Positions 42,869 to 52,843 of a stretch of 64,000 nt of DNA are shown piece after piece. Position numbers and translations under genes: made by a program. How positions within the stretch are numbered: the stretch's first letter is position 1; each line of letters begins with the position of its first letter. The stretch lies in assembly GCA_034110465.1 (NCBI GenBank), contig JAWUZD010000010.1, forward strand, positions 1-64,000, in the 5' to 3' direction. This DNA is from Aurantibacter sp034110465 (GTDB lineage Bacteria; Bacteroidota; Bacteroidia; Flavobacteriales; Flavobacteriaceae). The notes under the pieces were generated by a model. It saw only the letters and a list, made by a program, of their open reading frames with translations, was not told the origin of the DNA and did not search any database.

Positions 42869-44170
42869 TTAACTTTCTAATGCTTGACGCATTGCCTTTG
42901 CTTTTAGCAAACATTCTTCATATTCTTTAATAGGATCACTTTTTGCTGTAATTGCGCCACCAACAGAATAAGAGACATATTTTTTTGTTTTATTATATAA
43001 AATAGAACGAATTACTACATTAAAATCGAAATCGTTTTCTGGTTTAAAATAACCAATGGCACCACTATACAAACCACGTTTAGAGACTTCTAAATCTTCA
43101 ATAATTTGCATTGCAGAAATTTTTGGTGCTCCAGTCATACTTCCCATAGGAAACGTTGTTTTTAATATATCTACAGGATGAATTTCTGGTTTTACGTTAG
43201 AAACTACTGTAGATATCATTTGATGCACTTGATCAAAACTATAAATTTTGCATAATTCCTCTACGTTTACACTTCCTTTTTGTGCGGTTTGAGATAAATC
43301 ATTCCTAACCAAATCAACTATCATGATATTTTCGCTACGTTCTTTAGTGTCGTTTTCTAAGGTCTCTTTTAATAATTTATCTTCTATTTTGTTTGTTGAT
43401 CTTTTTGCAGTACCTTTTATTGGTTGAGATATTAGCTTATCGGCTTCTTTTTTTAAATAGCGCTCTGGCGAAGCACACATAACATAATTATCTAAGTGTT
43501 TAAAGTAAGATGCAAATGGTGGATTAGATATATTATTTAACTTGTTGTAAACTAGATATGGATTTATATCTACATCTTCAGCAAAAAATTCCTGACAAAA
43601 ATTAGCTTCGTAAATATTACCTCTTTGAATATGAAGCAATACTTTTTTAACACGTTCTATGTAATTATCTTTAGTTAAAGTGATTTTAATTTTAATCTTT
43701 TCGACATCATTCTCAGTACTTAATTCGTTTTCCATTTTAAAATTAGAAATAATATTAAAATCACTTTCAATGTCATCATCTACCATTTTCAAATACTGAA
43801 CTTCTAAAGAATCTCCTTTTAATAAAAATAATTTTTGAGGTTGAAAAAAGTATAATTCAGGAAAATCTAAAACTGATGTATTTTTAGATTCTAAAGCTTC
43901 TACATCATTTTTTAAATCGTAAGTTAAATAGCCAAAAATCCAATCTTTTGTTAATGTTTGGTATTCTTTTAATTGATTAAAAGCATCTAAACAATCGGTT
44001 TTAATACTGGTAAATTCCTCTACAGCTAAAACCGCATCGTAATTTGAATACTGCTGACTGTAATTGTTAGAATCCAACCAAAGTACAGTATCAAATTGCT
44101 GAGCCCAAGCCAATAATTGTGTCTTAAATTGGTTTGTTTTGGTAAGTTGATATGTTTTTTTGGTTCTCAA
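42869..44170 (-). CDS. pabB: Aminodeoxychorismate synthase component I / anthranilate synthase component I family
   Basis: 433 aa. The chorismate-binding domain has IQRGNIYEANFCQEF, FASYFKHLDNYVMCASPERY, LISQPIKGTAKRS (~275), the acid cluster ERSENIMIVDLVRND, FPMGSMTGAPKISAMQII (~345) and YFKPENDFDFNVVIRSI. The IKGTAKR form instead of IxGTRxR and the short N-terminal domain point to PabB rather than TrpE. It would make 4-amino-4-deoxychorismate for folate with a PabA amidotransferase, not seen here. First gene of the pabB-tilS-dsbD-like operon. Confidence 0.9.
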   Translation of the reverse strand: MRTKKTYQLTKTNQFKTQLLAWAQQFDTVLWLDSNNYSQQYSNYDAVLAVEEFTSIKTDCLDAFNQLKEYQTLTKDWIFGYLTYDLKNDVEALESKNTSVLDFPELYFFQPQKLFLLKGDSLEVQYLKMVDDDIESDFNIISNFKMENELSTENDVEKIKIKITLTKDNYIERVKKVLLHIQRGNIYEANFCQEFFAEDVDINPYLVYNKLNNISNPPFASYFKHLDNYVMCASPERYLKKEADKLISQPIKGTAKRSTNKIEDKLLKETLENDTKERSENIMIVDLVRNDLSQTAQKGSVNVEELCKIYSFDQVHQMISTVVSNVKPEIHPVDILKTTFPMGSMTGAPKISAMQIIEDLEVSKRGLYSGAIGYFKPENDFDFNVVIRSILYNKTKKYVSYSVGGAITAKSDPIKEYEECLLKAKAMRQALES

Positions 44171-44247
44171 TACTAAAAATTATGTTCAAAGTTAATGAGA
44201 TTTCATAAAAAATAATACCTTTTACCCATTAGTTTAAATCAAAAATA

Positions 44248-45138
44248 ATGCACACACTAAAAAATAGCCTTTTAGAGGTTTCTGTAAAAACAATTGGTGC
44301 AGAATTGTGCCAAATAAAATCCACTAAAAACAATACCGATTTTATGTGGAATGCAAATCCAGATATATGGGCAAATTCCTCACCTAACCTCTTCCCTATT
44401 GTTGGCGCTTTAAAACAAGATACATATATATTTAATGAAAAAAAATATAGCTTACCAAAACACGGATTTATTCGTTATAACCAAGACATAAAATGTATTG
44501 AACAAACCGATACTAGATTAACCTATTTATTAGAAAGTAATACAGAAACATTAGCCATTTTTCCGTTTAAATTCAATTATTATATAATTTACACTTTAAA
44601 AAACAACGAATTAACGATTACTTACAAAGTAGAAAACACAGATGAGAATACTATATATTTCTCTCTTGGCGGTCATCCAGCTTTTAAATGTCCTGTTTTT
44701 AAAGATGAAGACTATTCTGATTACAATCTAATTTTTAACAAAAATGAAACTTCAGAAACACATTTATTAGATACAAAAAGCGGATTATTATCTTCTAAAA
44801 CTAATCCTATGTTTTCAACTAAAAACAGTATAAATTTAACTCCAAATTTATTTAACACAGATGCATTAATTTTTAAAGATTTAAAATCTAGAGAAATCAC
44901 TTTAAATAGTTATAAAAGTGGACCTATTTTAACAATACATTTTCAAGATTATAATTACTTTGGAATTTGGGCAAAACCAAAATCGAATTTTGTCTGTTTA
45001 GAGCCTTGGCTTGGTATTTCGGATTACAAAAACACCAATCAAGAGCTTAAAAATAAAGATGGAATTATAAAATTATCAGCTAATAAAACTTTTTCTGCAT
45101 CCTATAAAATCGAAATTCACCAAGCGCATTTAGTGTAA
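44248..45138 (+). CDS. Aldose 1-epimerase family protein
   Basis: 296 aa. The galactose-mutarotase-like beta-sandwich is seen in TDFMWNANPDIWANSSPNLF and PIVGALKQDTYIF, KYSLPKHGFIRYN (the H in PKHGF is an active-site candidate), YFSLGGHPAFKCPVF (second conserved His) and FVCLEPWLGISDY (conserved Glu). This subgroup (LACX-like, DUF4432-related) acts on sugars or sugar phosphates; its exact substrate is not known. Divergent from pabB, and 41 bp before the DEAD-box helicase gene. Confidence 0.92.
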   Translation: MHTLKNSLLEVSVKTIGAELCQIKSTKNNTDFMWNANPDIWANSSPNLFPIVGALKQDTYIFNEKKYSLPKHGFIRYNQDIKCIEQTDTRLTYLLESNTETLAIFPFKFNYYIIYTLKNNELTITYKVENTDENTIYFSLGGHPAFKCPVFKDEDYSDYNLIFNKNETSETHLLDTKSGLLSSKTNPMFSTKNSINLTPNLFNTDALIFKDLKSREITLNSYKSGPILTIHFQDYNYFGIWAKPKSNFVCLEPWLGISDYKNTNQELKNKDGIIKLSANKTFSASYKIEIHQAHLV

Positions 45139-45153
45139 ACCAATTAATAATGG

Positions 45154-45161
45154 TAATTTTG
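45154..45161 (+). promoter_or_regulatory. Bacteroidota -7 box (TAATTTTG) before DEAD-box helicase
   Basis: Exact TAnnTTTG match followed by cag. It predicts a start of transcription near 45168, leaving a very short leader before GTG 45180. No clear -33 TTG. Confidence 0.4.
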
Positions 45162-45179
45162 CAGTTAAATTAATGCATT

Positions 45180-46538
45180 GTGACTTTTCAAGAACTAAAT
45201 TTAAACACTCCATTATATAATGGTTTAGACGACTTAGGCTTTACTACACCAACGCCAATACAATCGGAATCTTTTGCGGTTATTTCTGGTGGTAAAGATA
45301 TGGTTGGTATTGCACAAACTGGTACAGGTAAAACTTTTGCCTATATGCTACCAATTCTTAGAAACTTAAAATATTCTAAGCAAGAAGCGCCACGCGTTTT
45401 AATTTTAGTTCCAACTCGTGAGCTTGTAGTTCAAGTAGTAAACGAAATTGACAAGTTAGCAAAATACGTTAATGTGAGAACTCTTGGTGTTTATGGAGGA
45501 ACTAACATAAATACACAAAAACAAGCAGTTGCTCAAGGTCAAGATATTATTGTTGCTACACCAGGTAGGTTATACGATTTAGCAGTAAGTAGAGTTTTAC
45601 AACTTAAATCTATTCAGAAATTAGTTATAGATGAAGTAGATGTTATGCTAGATTTAGGGTTTAGACATCAATTACTTAATATTTTTGATATTCTTCCAGA
45701 ACGCAGACAAAATATTATGTTTTCTGCAACTATGACGGATGATGTGGACGAACTAATTACCGACTTCTTTGTTAATCCAGCTAAAGTTTCTATTGCTATT
45801 TCGGGTACACCACTAGAAAATATTTCGCAAACAAAATATAGTGTTCCAAATTATTACACTAAGTTTAATTTAATTAAACACTTGTTTCAAGATAAAGAAA
45901 CTTACAATAAAGTCTTAGTTTTTGTATCTCATAAAAGAATGGCAGATCGTTTATTCGAACATCTTGCCGAAACTCTAAACGATGAGATTTGTGTAATTCA
46001 CTCTAACAAAACACAAAATTACCGTTTACGTAGTATAGAGCAATTTCGTGCTGGTGAAAACCGTATTTTAATTGCTACAGATGTAATGGCTCGTGGATTG
46101 GATATAGATAATGTAAGTCACGTTATTAACTTTGATACGCCAGATTACCCAGAAAACTATATGCATAGAATTGGTAGAACAGGTAGAGCTGAACGTAAAG
46201 GTGAAGCTATTGTACTTTCTACTGTTAAAGAATTAGACGGTTTAGAAAAAATTGAAGCACTAATGCAAATGGAGATTCCTGTATTGGAACTTCCAGAAGT
46301 TGTTGAAATTTCTACAGAACTTATAGAAGAAGAACGTACCGTAATAAAAGAACATTATAATCCTACAAAACGTAGAGACGAAGATGCTCCTGGACCAGCA
46401 TTTCATGAAAAGAGTGCAAAAAACTCTAAAGAAAACCTTGGTGGATCTTATAAATTTAAAATTGCAGCAAAATACAAAAAGCCAAAAACGCGTGGAGACA
46501 AAAATTACCACAAGCATAATAAAACTTTTAAGAAGTAA
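45180..46538 (+). CDS. DEAD/DEAH box RNA helicase
   Basis: 452 aa; GTG start at 45180 (the only start in frame giving MTFQELNLNTPLYNGLDDLG). Q motif GFTTPTPIQSESFAVI, motif I AQTGTGKTFAYMLP (~45), Ia PTRELVVQV, Ib ATPGRLYDL, motif II VIDEVDVMLD, motif III SATM, motif V ATDVMARGLDID, motif VI HRIGRTGRAERKG. Motif II is DEVD rather than DEAD, a conservative change seen in some members. The tail after ~390 is basic and disordered (KKPKTRGDKNYHKHNKTFKK), useful for RNA binding. Likely role is in ribosome assembly or RNA decay. Confidence 0.94.
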   Translation: MTFQELNLNTPLYNGLDDLGFTTPTPIQSESFAVISGGKDMVGIAQTGTGKTFAYMLPILRNLKYSKQEAPRVLILVPTRELVVQVVNEIDKLAKYVNVRTLGVYGGTNINTQKQAVAQGQDIIVATPGRLYDLAVSRVLQLKSIQKLVIDEVDVMLDLGFRHQLLNIFDILPERRQNIMFSATMTDDVDELITDFFVNPAKVSIAISGTPLENISQTKYSVPNYYTKFNLIKHLFQDKETYNKVLVFVSHKRMADRLFEHLAETLNDEICVIHSNKTQNYRLRSIEQFRAGENRILIATDVMARGLDIDNVSHVINFDTPDYPENYMHRIGRTGRAERKGEAIVLSTVKELDGLEKIEALMQMEIPVLELPEVVEISTELIEEERTVIKEHYNPTKRRDEDAPGPAFHEKSAKNSKENLGGSYKFKIAAKYKKPKTRGDKNYHKHNKTFKK

Positions 46539-46568
46539 TTAACTACATTTTTTACGATTACTTACCAA

Positions 46569-47165
46569 ATGAAAAAACTAATTTTTGTCTTTTTAACTTT
46601 ACTTACATTTAATATATCCAACGCACAATTTATAAAAGAAAAAGCTATAAATGTTTCTTTAGGAATTGGATATGCTTTTCCATTTGAAGATTCTGATGTT
46701 ATGGGAAGTGGATTTTACGCAAGTGGAGAATATATTTTAAAAGTAGCATCATGGGTAGATTTTAAACCTTATGCTGGATTGGTTTTAACAAAATCTAGAT
46801 TAATAGAAGATTACAATCCTGAAGATGATTTAAATTTAAATCCAAACGAACTAAAAAAAAGTGACTTACGATCCACTACAAATGCATTGTTACTTGGAGG
46901 GAAAATTAGAGTAAAAGCTCCAATTCCATACTTTGCTCCATATTTTGAAATTGGAATTGGTACATCAATCGGCTCTTTTGAAACTATTACTTATGGTAAT
47001 AATATAAATAAAAACGGCCCTATTTTACACATACCATTTTCTATTGGAGTTGAATTAGGACGAAAACATAACTTCGATATAGTTTTTTTATATTATGTCC
47101 AACCAAGTGTAAAACAAATGTCTGGAGCTGCTGAAATTGGTTATAAAATTCCGATTAAATCATAG
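46569..47165 (+). CDS. Exported outer-membrane beta-barrel protein of unknown function
   Basis: 198 aa. Signal peptide MKKLIFVFLTLLTFNISNAQ, then alternating strands (INVSLGIGYAFPFEDSDVMG, FYASGEYILKVASWVDFKPY, ALLLGGKIRVKAPIPYFAPY, VELGRKHNFDIVFLYYVQPS) with an aromatic end, as in small 8-strand barrels of the OmpW/OprF-like size. It is 30 bp after the helicase gene. Nothing in the context points to a ligand. The next 200 bp hold no gene that I can see. Confidence 0.8.
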   Translation: MKKLIFVFLTLLTFNISNAQFIKEKAINVSLGIGYAFPFEDSDVMGSGFYASGEYILKVASWVDFKPYAGLVLTKSRLIEDYNPEDDLNLNPNELKKSDLRSTTNALLLGGKIRVKAPIPYFAPYFEIGIGTSIGSFETITYGNNINKNGPILHIPFSIGVELGRKHNFDIVFLYYVQPSVKQMSGAAEIGYKIPIKS

Positions 47166-47365
47166 CATCAATTCTATTACTTAAAACTTCACATTTAAAT
47201 CTATTAAAAAGTTTACTTTTCTTTATCGTGTGTCTTTATCTTTTTTTATCATTTAATTTATTGGGTTGGTCTACAACAAAATGACTCGATATATTTTAGT
47301 TTAATATTTAAGATATTTAGATGAAATAACTTAAATTAACAGTTATTATATAAATTAACGTTACA

Positions 47366-49090
47366 ATGAACAAATTTTCCTTTTTTTACATTTCAATCAT
47401 TTTATTTATTTTTTTTAATTCCTGTACAAATTCTGATAAGGAATATGCTACAATGATAATTTATGGTGGAACTATTTATACCGTAGACTCAGAAAATACG
47501 ACCGTTGAAGCTGTTGCTACTAAAGATAATATCATCCTTTTTTCAGGAAGTTTAAAAGGAGTTGAAACTTATAAGAATGAAAAAACAAAACTTATTGACT
47601 TAAAAGGAAAAACAATGACTCCTGGACTAATAGAAGGTCATGGTCATTTTATGGGATTAGGATATAATGAGTTACGTCTTGATTTAATGAAAACTACAAG
47701 TTACCAAGATATTATTGATGCAGTTGCAGAACGAGTTAAAACTGCAAAACCAGGAGAATGGATTATTGGTAGAGGTTGGCACCAAAGCAAATGGGATAGC
47801 TTACCACCTGACTTAGTTAAAGGTTTTCAAACTCACCATAGGCTTAGTGAGATTTCTCCTAACAACCCAGTTTATTTAAGTCACGCAAGTGGACATGCTA
47901 GTTTTGCTAATGCTAAAGCTATGAAAATAGCAGGATTAGATGTCTTAAAATTAGAAGGTATTAATGCGTTTGAAATTAAAGGCGGCGAGGTATTTTTAGA
48001 TGAATTTAAAAGGCCAACTGGAATTTTCAATGAGAGAGCTCAAACGTTAATAAGTAAACATATTCCAAAAAACACTTCAGAATCAGATACAAAAGCTTTT
48101 AACTTAGCCGTAAAAGCCTGCTATAAAAATGGAATTACTAGTTTCCATGATGCTGGAATTGACAGAGGAACAATTTCACTTTACAATAAGATGAAATCTG
48201 AAAATAAATTAGGAGTTAGAATTTATGCAATGTTAACCGGTTGGGACAAAGATTTACTTAATGAATGGTATTTAAAAGGACCACATATAGATTCAGATCA
48301 TCTTTTTACTATTCGGTCTGTTAAATTAAATTGCGATGGTGCTTTAGGCTCTAGGGGTGCTTGGTTATTAGAATCTTATTCTGATCAACCAGGACATTTT
48401 GGGCACGAAACATTGCCTATGGATTTTGTCAAAGAAACAGCATCCAGCGGACTGAAAAATGGTTTTCAAGTTTGTGCTCATGCAATAGGAGACCGAGCTA
48501 ATAGAGAAATTTTAGACCGTTATGAAATCGCTTTAAAAGAAAATTTTAAATTAAAAATAGACCATAGATTTCGTATAGAACATGCTCAACATCTACATCC
48601 AGATGATATACCAAGATTTGCTGAATTAAATGTTATTCCTGCAATGCAAGCTGTGCATATGTCTTCCGATAGACCTTGGGCAATAGATCGTTTAGGTGAA
48701 AAACGAATTAAAGAAGGCGCTTATATGTGGCAAGATTTATTACAAAGTGGCGTACCTATTGTAAATGGTACAGATGTTCCTGTAGAACCTATTAATCCAA
48801 TAGCAAGTTTTTATGCTAGTGTTAGTAGGAAAACTCTGAAAGGTCTTCCTGAAGGCGGTTTTGAGCCAGAACAAAAAATGACTAGGACGCAAGCTTTAAA
48901 ATCTTATACTTTAGATGCTGCTTATGGTGCGTTTGAAGAAAAAATTAAAGGTTCTATTACTAAAGGTAAGTTAGCTGATTTTACTATTTACAATCAAGAT
49001 CTGATGACTGTAAACGAAGAAGAAATATTAAAAACGACTATAGTTATGACTATTTTTAATGGTGAAATTGTTTATAAAACAGTTTTATAA
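47366..49090 (+). CDS. YtcJ-like amidohydrolase lipoprotein
   Basis: 574 aa. Lipoprotein signal MNKFSFFYISIILFIFFNSC, Cys20. The amidohydrolase metal site is complete: HGHF motif in MTPGLIEGHGHFMGLGYN (~75), CAHAIGDRANREI (~365), RIEHAQHLHPDDIPRFAELN (~400) and VNGTDVPVEPINP (~465). The YtcJ/Aah type has a large insert and often hydrolyses amides or cyclic ureides; the substrate is unknown. Lipid-anchored forms sit on the outer or inner membrane facing the periplasm. It stands alone with ~200 bp of leader. Confidence 0.93.
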   Translation: MNKFSFFYISIILFIFFNSCTNSDKEYATMIIYGGTIYTVDSENTTVEAVATKDNIILFSGSLKGVETYKNEKTKLIDLKGKTMTPGLIEGHGHFMGLGYNELRLDLMKTTSYQDIIDAVAERVKTAKPGEWIIGRGWHQSKWDSLPPDLVKGFQTHHRLSEISPNNPVYLSHASGHASFANAKAMKIAGLDVLKLEGINAFEIKGGEVFLDEFKRPTGIFNERAQTLISKHIPKNTSESDTKAFNLAVKACYKNGITSFHDAGIDRGTISLYNKMKSENKLGVRIYAMLTGWDKDLLNEWYLKGPHIDSDHLFTIRSVKLNCDGALGSRGAWLLESYSDQPGHFGHETLPMDFVKETASSGLKNGFQVCAHAIGDRANREILDRYEIALKENFKLKIDHRFRIEHAQHLHPDDIPRFAELNVIPAMQAVHMSSDRPWAIDRLGEKRIKEGAYMWQDLLQSGVPIVNGTDVPVEPINPIASFYASVSRKTLKGLPEGGFEPEQKMTRTQALKSYTLDAAYGAFEEKIKGSITKGKLADFTIYNQDLMTVNEEEILKTTIVMTIFNGEIVYKTVL

Positions 49091-49160
49091 ACTTAGTTTC
49101 AAAATCGTAAAATCTTTATAATTTGACTTTTCAATTTATTTTGGGTTAAATTTATTTTTA

Positions 49161-49907
49161 TTAATTTAATAACATATTATAATTAAATAGTACCACTTTT
49201 ACAGTTGTGTCATTTAAAACTGTTCTAACATCTTGGAACTTACTTATGCTATATGGTCCAATTAATGCCCATATATATTTAGATCTGTTTGGGAAGTATT
49301 TAGATAAAATAGCATAATCTAAATGAGCTGAAGAAATTGCTAAATAAGGTTGGTTTTTTAGTTTAGAGTTAATTAAAGTTATCTGTTCACTTAATTGCTC
49401 TTTAGATTTCGCATATAATTTTGTAGGTAGATAATAGCTAGTTTTATAGCCTAAAGTATTAAATATTTCTAGGGCTTCAGGATATTTTGATTCAACTATA
49501 ATTTTAGGTCTTTTAAAATTATTTTTAGAGAAGAGCATTTCTAATCGCTTTAAAATTAGGGTTGAATTATCTGTTTTTAGATTTTTGATATCTAGCCACA
49601 TAAAAGGCTGTTCCTCTACCTCTATTTTATTTAAATACGTTTCAAAAGTTAAACCCTTACTTTTTGTTGATGTATGATTAACATCAAACGTATTATACGT
49701 ATCGTTATAAATTAAGTCTAATTCAAATCCGTTAAAATAATTAGCCGCAGAATTTGCCTTATCTACAGAATTAGCTCTATGTGCCCAAATTTTATTATAA
49801 CAGCCTAAACCTTCAATTTTATATGGACTATATCTATAGAAGTATCCTAGAATAACAATACTAAAAAGGAGCCAAACTAATCGCTTTTTATTATTTCCAA
49901 GTATCAT
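49161..49907 (-). CDS. GDPD-like membrane-anchored protein of unknown function
   Basis: 248 aa with one N-terminal membrane helix (KRLVWLLFSIVILGYFYRYS). The segment IWAHRANSVDKANSAANYFN then GFELDLIYNDTYNTFDVNHT has the HR...ExD...DxxH spacing of glycerophosphodiester phosphodiesterases and PI-PLC-like TIM barrels, and PFMWLDIKNL looks like the next strand. The usual HRG is HRA, and other GDPD motifs are weak, so the activity is unproven. It overlaps the EptA-like gene by 17 bp and is probably translated after it, hinting at a shared job in lipid head-group chemistry. Confidence 0.7.
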   Translation of the reverse strand: MILGNNKKRLVWLLFSIVILGYFYRYSPYKIEGLGCYNKIWAHRANSVDKANSAANYFNGFELDLIYNDTYNTFDVNHTSTKSKGLTFETYLNKIEVEEQPFMWLDIKNLKTDNSTLILKRLEMLFSKNNFKRPKIIVESKYPEALEIFNTLGYKTSYYLPTKLYAKSKEQLSEQITLINSKLKNQPYLAISSAHLDYAILSKYFPNRSKYIWALIGPYSISKFQDVRTVLNDTTVKVVLFNYNMLLN

Positions 49908-51486
49908 AATTAATGGTTTTAGTTAATTGTCTCTTTTTAGGTTTAAAAGCATAATTAAAGATACTTTTTTCTGGATTAAATCCATCAAATCGGGTTTGTA
50001 TTAAATCGGAAAAACTATGCGGGAAATCGTCTAACAAATAAGGTTGATTTAATTGTGACTTAGTAAAAGAGTTTTCCTTTTTAGATGTCCATAATACAAA
50101 AGGTACATCAAACATTGGTTTAGATGCTTTTCCGCCATAATGACCAACAAAGTCTTGTGTGTCAAAAACATCATCGCCGTGATCTGAAAAATATACGACA
50201 AAACTGTTTTTTTGAGTTGCTCTAACTTGTTCTATAACAGACCTTACTATAAAATCATTATATAAAACTGCATTGTCATAATGGTTAACAAATTTTGATG
50301 CACGAGTAGAAAAAGTATTTTCTACGTTTTCATTAAACACGTTGAATTTTTCTGGGTAACGTTTATTGTAAGTTCTATGTGTTCCAATTAAATGAATAAA
50401 TATAAGATGTTTTCCTTCTGCGTTTTTTAAAGTTGATGCTAATTCCGGCAATAAAGCTTCATCATAAATAGTGTAAACATAACTATCTGTGGCTCTAAAT
50501 TTTTTATAATTTGATGCTTGTGCGATTAAAGTTGGAACACTTTCTGTAAAACCAACCGGTTTTTGATTAGAAATCCAATGTGTGCTGTACCCAGATGCAT
50601 TTGCTAGTTGTACTATGGAAAAATTATCTTTTATAGTTTCATTTTCTAAAGTTTTCATTGTTAAAACCTTTTCTAAAGATTTTATTGTCATTACACTTGG
50701 CGAAATTACATTAGTAAAAACACTTAACTCCTCTTTAATTTCAGATAATAACGGACTAGTTTTTCTACTATAATCATACAAACCCATATGCCATCTTGTT
50801 GTAGATTCTCCAATTATTACAACTCCAATTTCTGTTGAGTTATTAGATTGGATATTTTTTATAGCTTTAGAGTTTGATTGTGCTAAATCTTTTTTCATAT
50901 CAGATTTTACTGCTTGATATTCAGTTAAAGAATTGGAGATATTAAAAATTAAACTCTGTTCATTAAATTTTCTTTTTAGAGTATAAAAACTAACAAAAAT
51001 CAAGATTATACAAACGATTTTTTTTAAAATTGACAACTTATTTGGTCCAACTGCTATAAATCTAATTTTAAAGACATAGACAACTAATAAAATAAAATGT
51101 AAGACAAAAACTAGTATGACTTTCGTGTTCAAATAAGAGAATAAAAACTCTGAAGCTTCATTAAAATTAGTTTCAAATAAAACAAATAATGAAGATGACG
51201 ATATTTTTGCACTAAAAATACTGTAAAAAGATAATTTCAATACAGAAACTAAGGTTAAAACTAAAAAAAAAATAGTCCCCACAATAGTATTCCATTTTGA
51301 TTTATTCACTAAAAGCAATACTAAAAAACATATAAAAGTTAAAATAGAAAAAGAAATAGCTTCTCGTATAAACGAATACCAATATGGCACTAAAAAAAGA
51401 CATAAAACCACAAACAGGATTAAAGGTAAAACTAACTTTAATCCTGCTGTATAATAGGGTTGATATTCTTTTATTTTAAATTGCAT
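49891..51486 (-). CDS. EptA-like phosphoethanolamine transferase (sulfatase fold)
   Basis: 531 aa. Five N-terminal hydrophobic helices (LVLPLILFVVLCLFLVPYWY ... VLVFVLHFILLVVYV) are followed by a periplasmic alkaline-phosphatase-fold domain. Metal and catalytic residues are visible: VVIIGESTTRWHMGLYDYSR (nucleophile Thr, ~225), FIHLIGTHRTYNKRYPEKF, and VVYFSDHGDDVFDTQDFVGH (~440). Members transfer phosphoethanolamine from phosphatidylethanolamine to lipid A or other surface glycans. In this genome the acceptor cannot be told. It follows the THUMP methyltransferase gene by 3 bp and overlaps the GDPD-like gene. Confidence 0.92.
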   Translation of the reverse strand: MQFKIKEYQPYYTAGLKLVLPLILFVVLCLFLVPYWYSFIREAISFSILTFICFLVLLLVNKSKWNTIVGTIFFLVLTLVSVLKLSFYSIFSAKISSSSLFVLFETNFNEASEFLFSYLNTKVILVFVLHFILLVVYVFKIRFIAVGPNKLSILKKIVCIILIFVSFYTLKRKFNEQSLIFNISNSLTEYQAVKSDMKKDLAQSNSKAIKNIQSNNSTEIGVVIIGESTTRWHMGLYDYSRKTSPLLSEIKEELSVFTNVISPSVMTIKSLEKVLTMKTLENETIKDNFSIVQLANASGYSTHWISNQKPVGFTESVPTLIAQASNYKKFRATDSYVYTIYDEALLPELASTLKNAEGKHLIFIHLIGTHRTYNKRYPEKFNVFNENVENTFSTRASKFVNHYDNAVLYNDFIVRSVIEQVRATQKNSFVVYFSDHGDDVFDTQDFVGHYGGKASKPMFDVPFVLWTSKKENSFTKSQLNQPYLLDDFPHSFSDLIQTRFDGFNPEKSIFNYAFKPKKRQLTKTINYDTWK

Positions 51487-51489
51487 TTA

Positions 51490-52656
51490 CTAATCTTCCT
51501 TATTCATATATTTACCCTTCTTACTTCCTGGATAAATATCGTATTTAGCTAAACGCGATTCTAATTTTGCGTTAAACAGCTTAATTTTACGAGTTGGACG
51601 TAAACCTACATGTTTTAAAGCTTCTAAATTAGACGTAATAAACCAAGCCGTTGTATCTGGATAATTTTGTTTTAAAGTATCTCCTATGTTCTTGTAGAAC
51701 GCTTCCATATCAATATCTAAACGTTCCCCATAAGGTGGGTTAAAAACCATATGTAAGTGGTTCTCGCCTCCTTTTTGTGTTTTAAAGAAGTCTTCATGCT
51801 TAATAGTCATAAACTCATCTAAATGCGCATTTTTAGCATTTTCTTTTGCTTTTTCTACTGCGCTTGGTGATTTATCGAAACCAAGAATTCTATGATGGAA
51901 ATCTCTTGTTCTTCCTAATAAAGAGGCTTCAATTTTTTCGAATAATTCGACATCCCAATCTTCCCAACGCTCAAACGCAAATTCTTTACGCATAAGATTT
52001 GGTGGAATATTACAAGCAATCATTGCAGCTTCTATCATCATAGTTCCAGAACCACACATAGGGTCCATAAAATCAGATTGTCCATCCCATCCAGAAAGCA
52101 TAATTAATCCTGCGGCTAGAACTTCGTTTATTGGTGCAATATTGGTTGCGGTTTTATAACCACGTTTATGTAAAGACTCGCCAGATGTATCTAAACTTAC
52201 ATTACAAAAATCGCGATCTATGTGTATATTAATTTTTAAATCTGGAAAACGCAAATCTACATTTGGTCTTTCGCCAGTTTGATTTCTAAATCGGTCTACA
52301 ATAGCATCTTTTGTTTTAAGTGATATGTATTGCGAATGATTAAACAACTCAGAATTAACTGTAGAACTTACAGCTAAAGTACCAGAAGACTTCATAAAAT
52401 CTTCCCATTTGATCTTATATATTTTATCGTATAAATCCTGTTCGTTTTTTACTCTAAAACTAGTTATAGGTTTTAGTATTTTTATAGCGGTACGCAAGCC
52501 TAAATTGGCTTTGTACATAAAACCTTTATCACCTTCAAAAGTGACACTTCTAATACCAACCTTTACGCGTTGTGCACCAAGCTGAATTAATTCTTTTTCT
52601 AATAATTCTTCAAAACCAAATAAGGTTTTGGCAACCATTTTGAAATTATTCTCCAT
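51490..52656 (-). CDS. THUMP-domain RNA methyltransferase, RlmL/RlmK-type
   Basis: 388 aa. N-terminal THUMP/ferredoxin-like region (FKMVAKTLFGFEELLEKELI, YDKIYKIKWEDFMKSSGTLA) followed by an UPF0020 methyltransferase: SGWDGQSDFMDPMCGSGTMM (~200), ILGFDKSPSAVEKAKENAKN (~255) and the catalytic MVFNPPYGERLD (~305). It corresponds to the N-terminal RlmL half (m2G2445 of 23S rRNA in E. coli) without the RlmK half; the exact base is inferred. First gene of the unit with EptA-like and GDPD-like genes (3-bp gap). Confidence 0.93.
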   Translation of the reverse strand: MENNFKMVAKTLFGFEELLEKELIQLGAQRVKVGIRSVTFEGDKGFMYKANLGLRTAIKILKPITSFRVKNEQDLYDKIYKIKWEDFMKSSGTLAVSSTVNSELFNHSQYISLKTKDAIVDRFRNQTGERPNVDLRFPDLKINIHIDRDFCNVSLDTSGESLHKRGYKTATNIAPINEVLAAGLIMLSGWDGQSDFMDPMCGSGTMMIEAAMIACNIPPNLMRKEFAFERWEDWDVELFEKIEASLLGRTRDFHHRILGFDKSPSAVEKAKENAKNAHLDEFMTIKHEDFFKTQKGGENHLHMVFNPPYGERLDIDMEAFYKNIGDTLKQNYPDTTAWFITSNLEALKHVGLRPTRKIKLFNAKLESRLAKYDIYPGSKKGKYMNKED

Positions 52657-52843
52657 TGTTTTCGTCTAAATCCTTGCAAAAATACGCTATTTTTACGCAA
52701 AATTAGAGCAGAATTAACATTTAGGTTAAGGATTGAAGTGGCATCCTTTTTTTGCTGCCATATATGGCAAAAAAAGATATAACGGAAAGCCTGACTTATT
52801 AAGCGATTTTATGAGCTTAATAAGTAACCTCCAAAATAAAAAA

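Noticed and set aside
47166..47365. Riboswitch or small RNA in the 200-bp leader of the amidohydrolase gene
   Set aside because: AT-rich sequence without a stable stem or a recognised aptamer pattern.
52733..52843. TTG 52733 as start of the methyltransferase
   Set aside because: The extra 37 residues are unlike the family; ATG 52844 gives the expected N-terminus.
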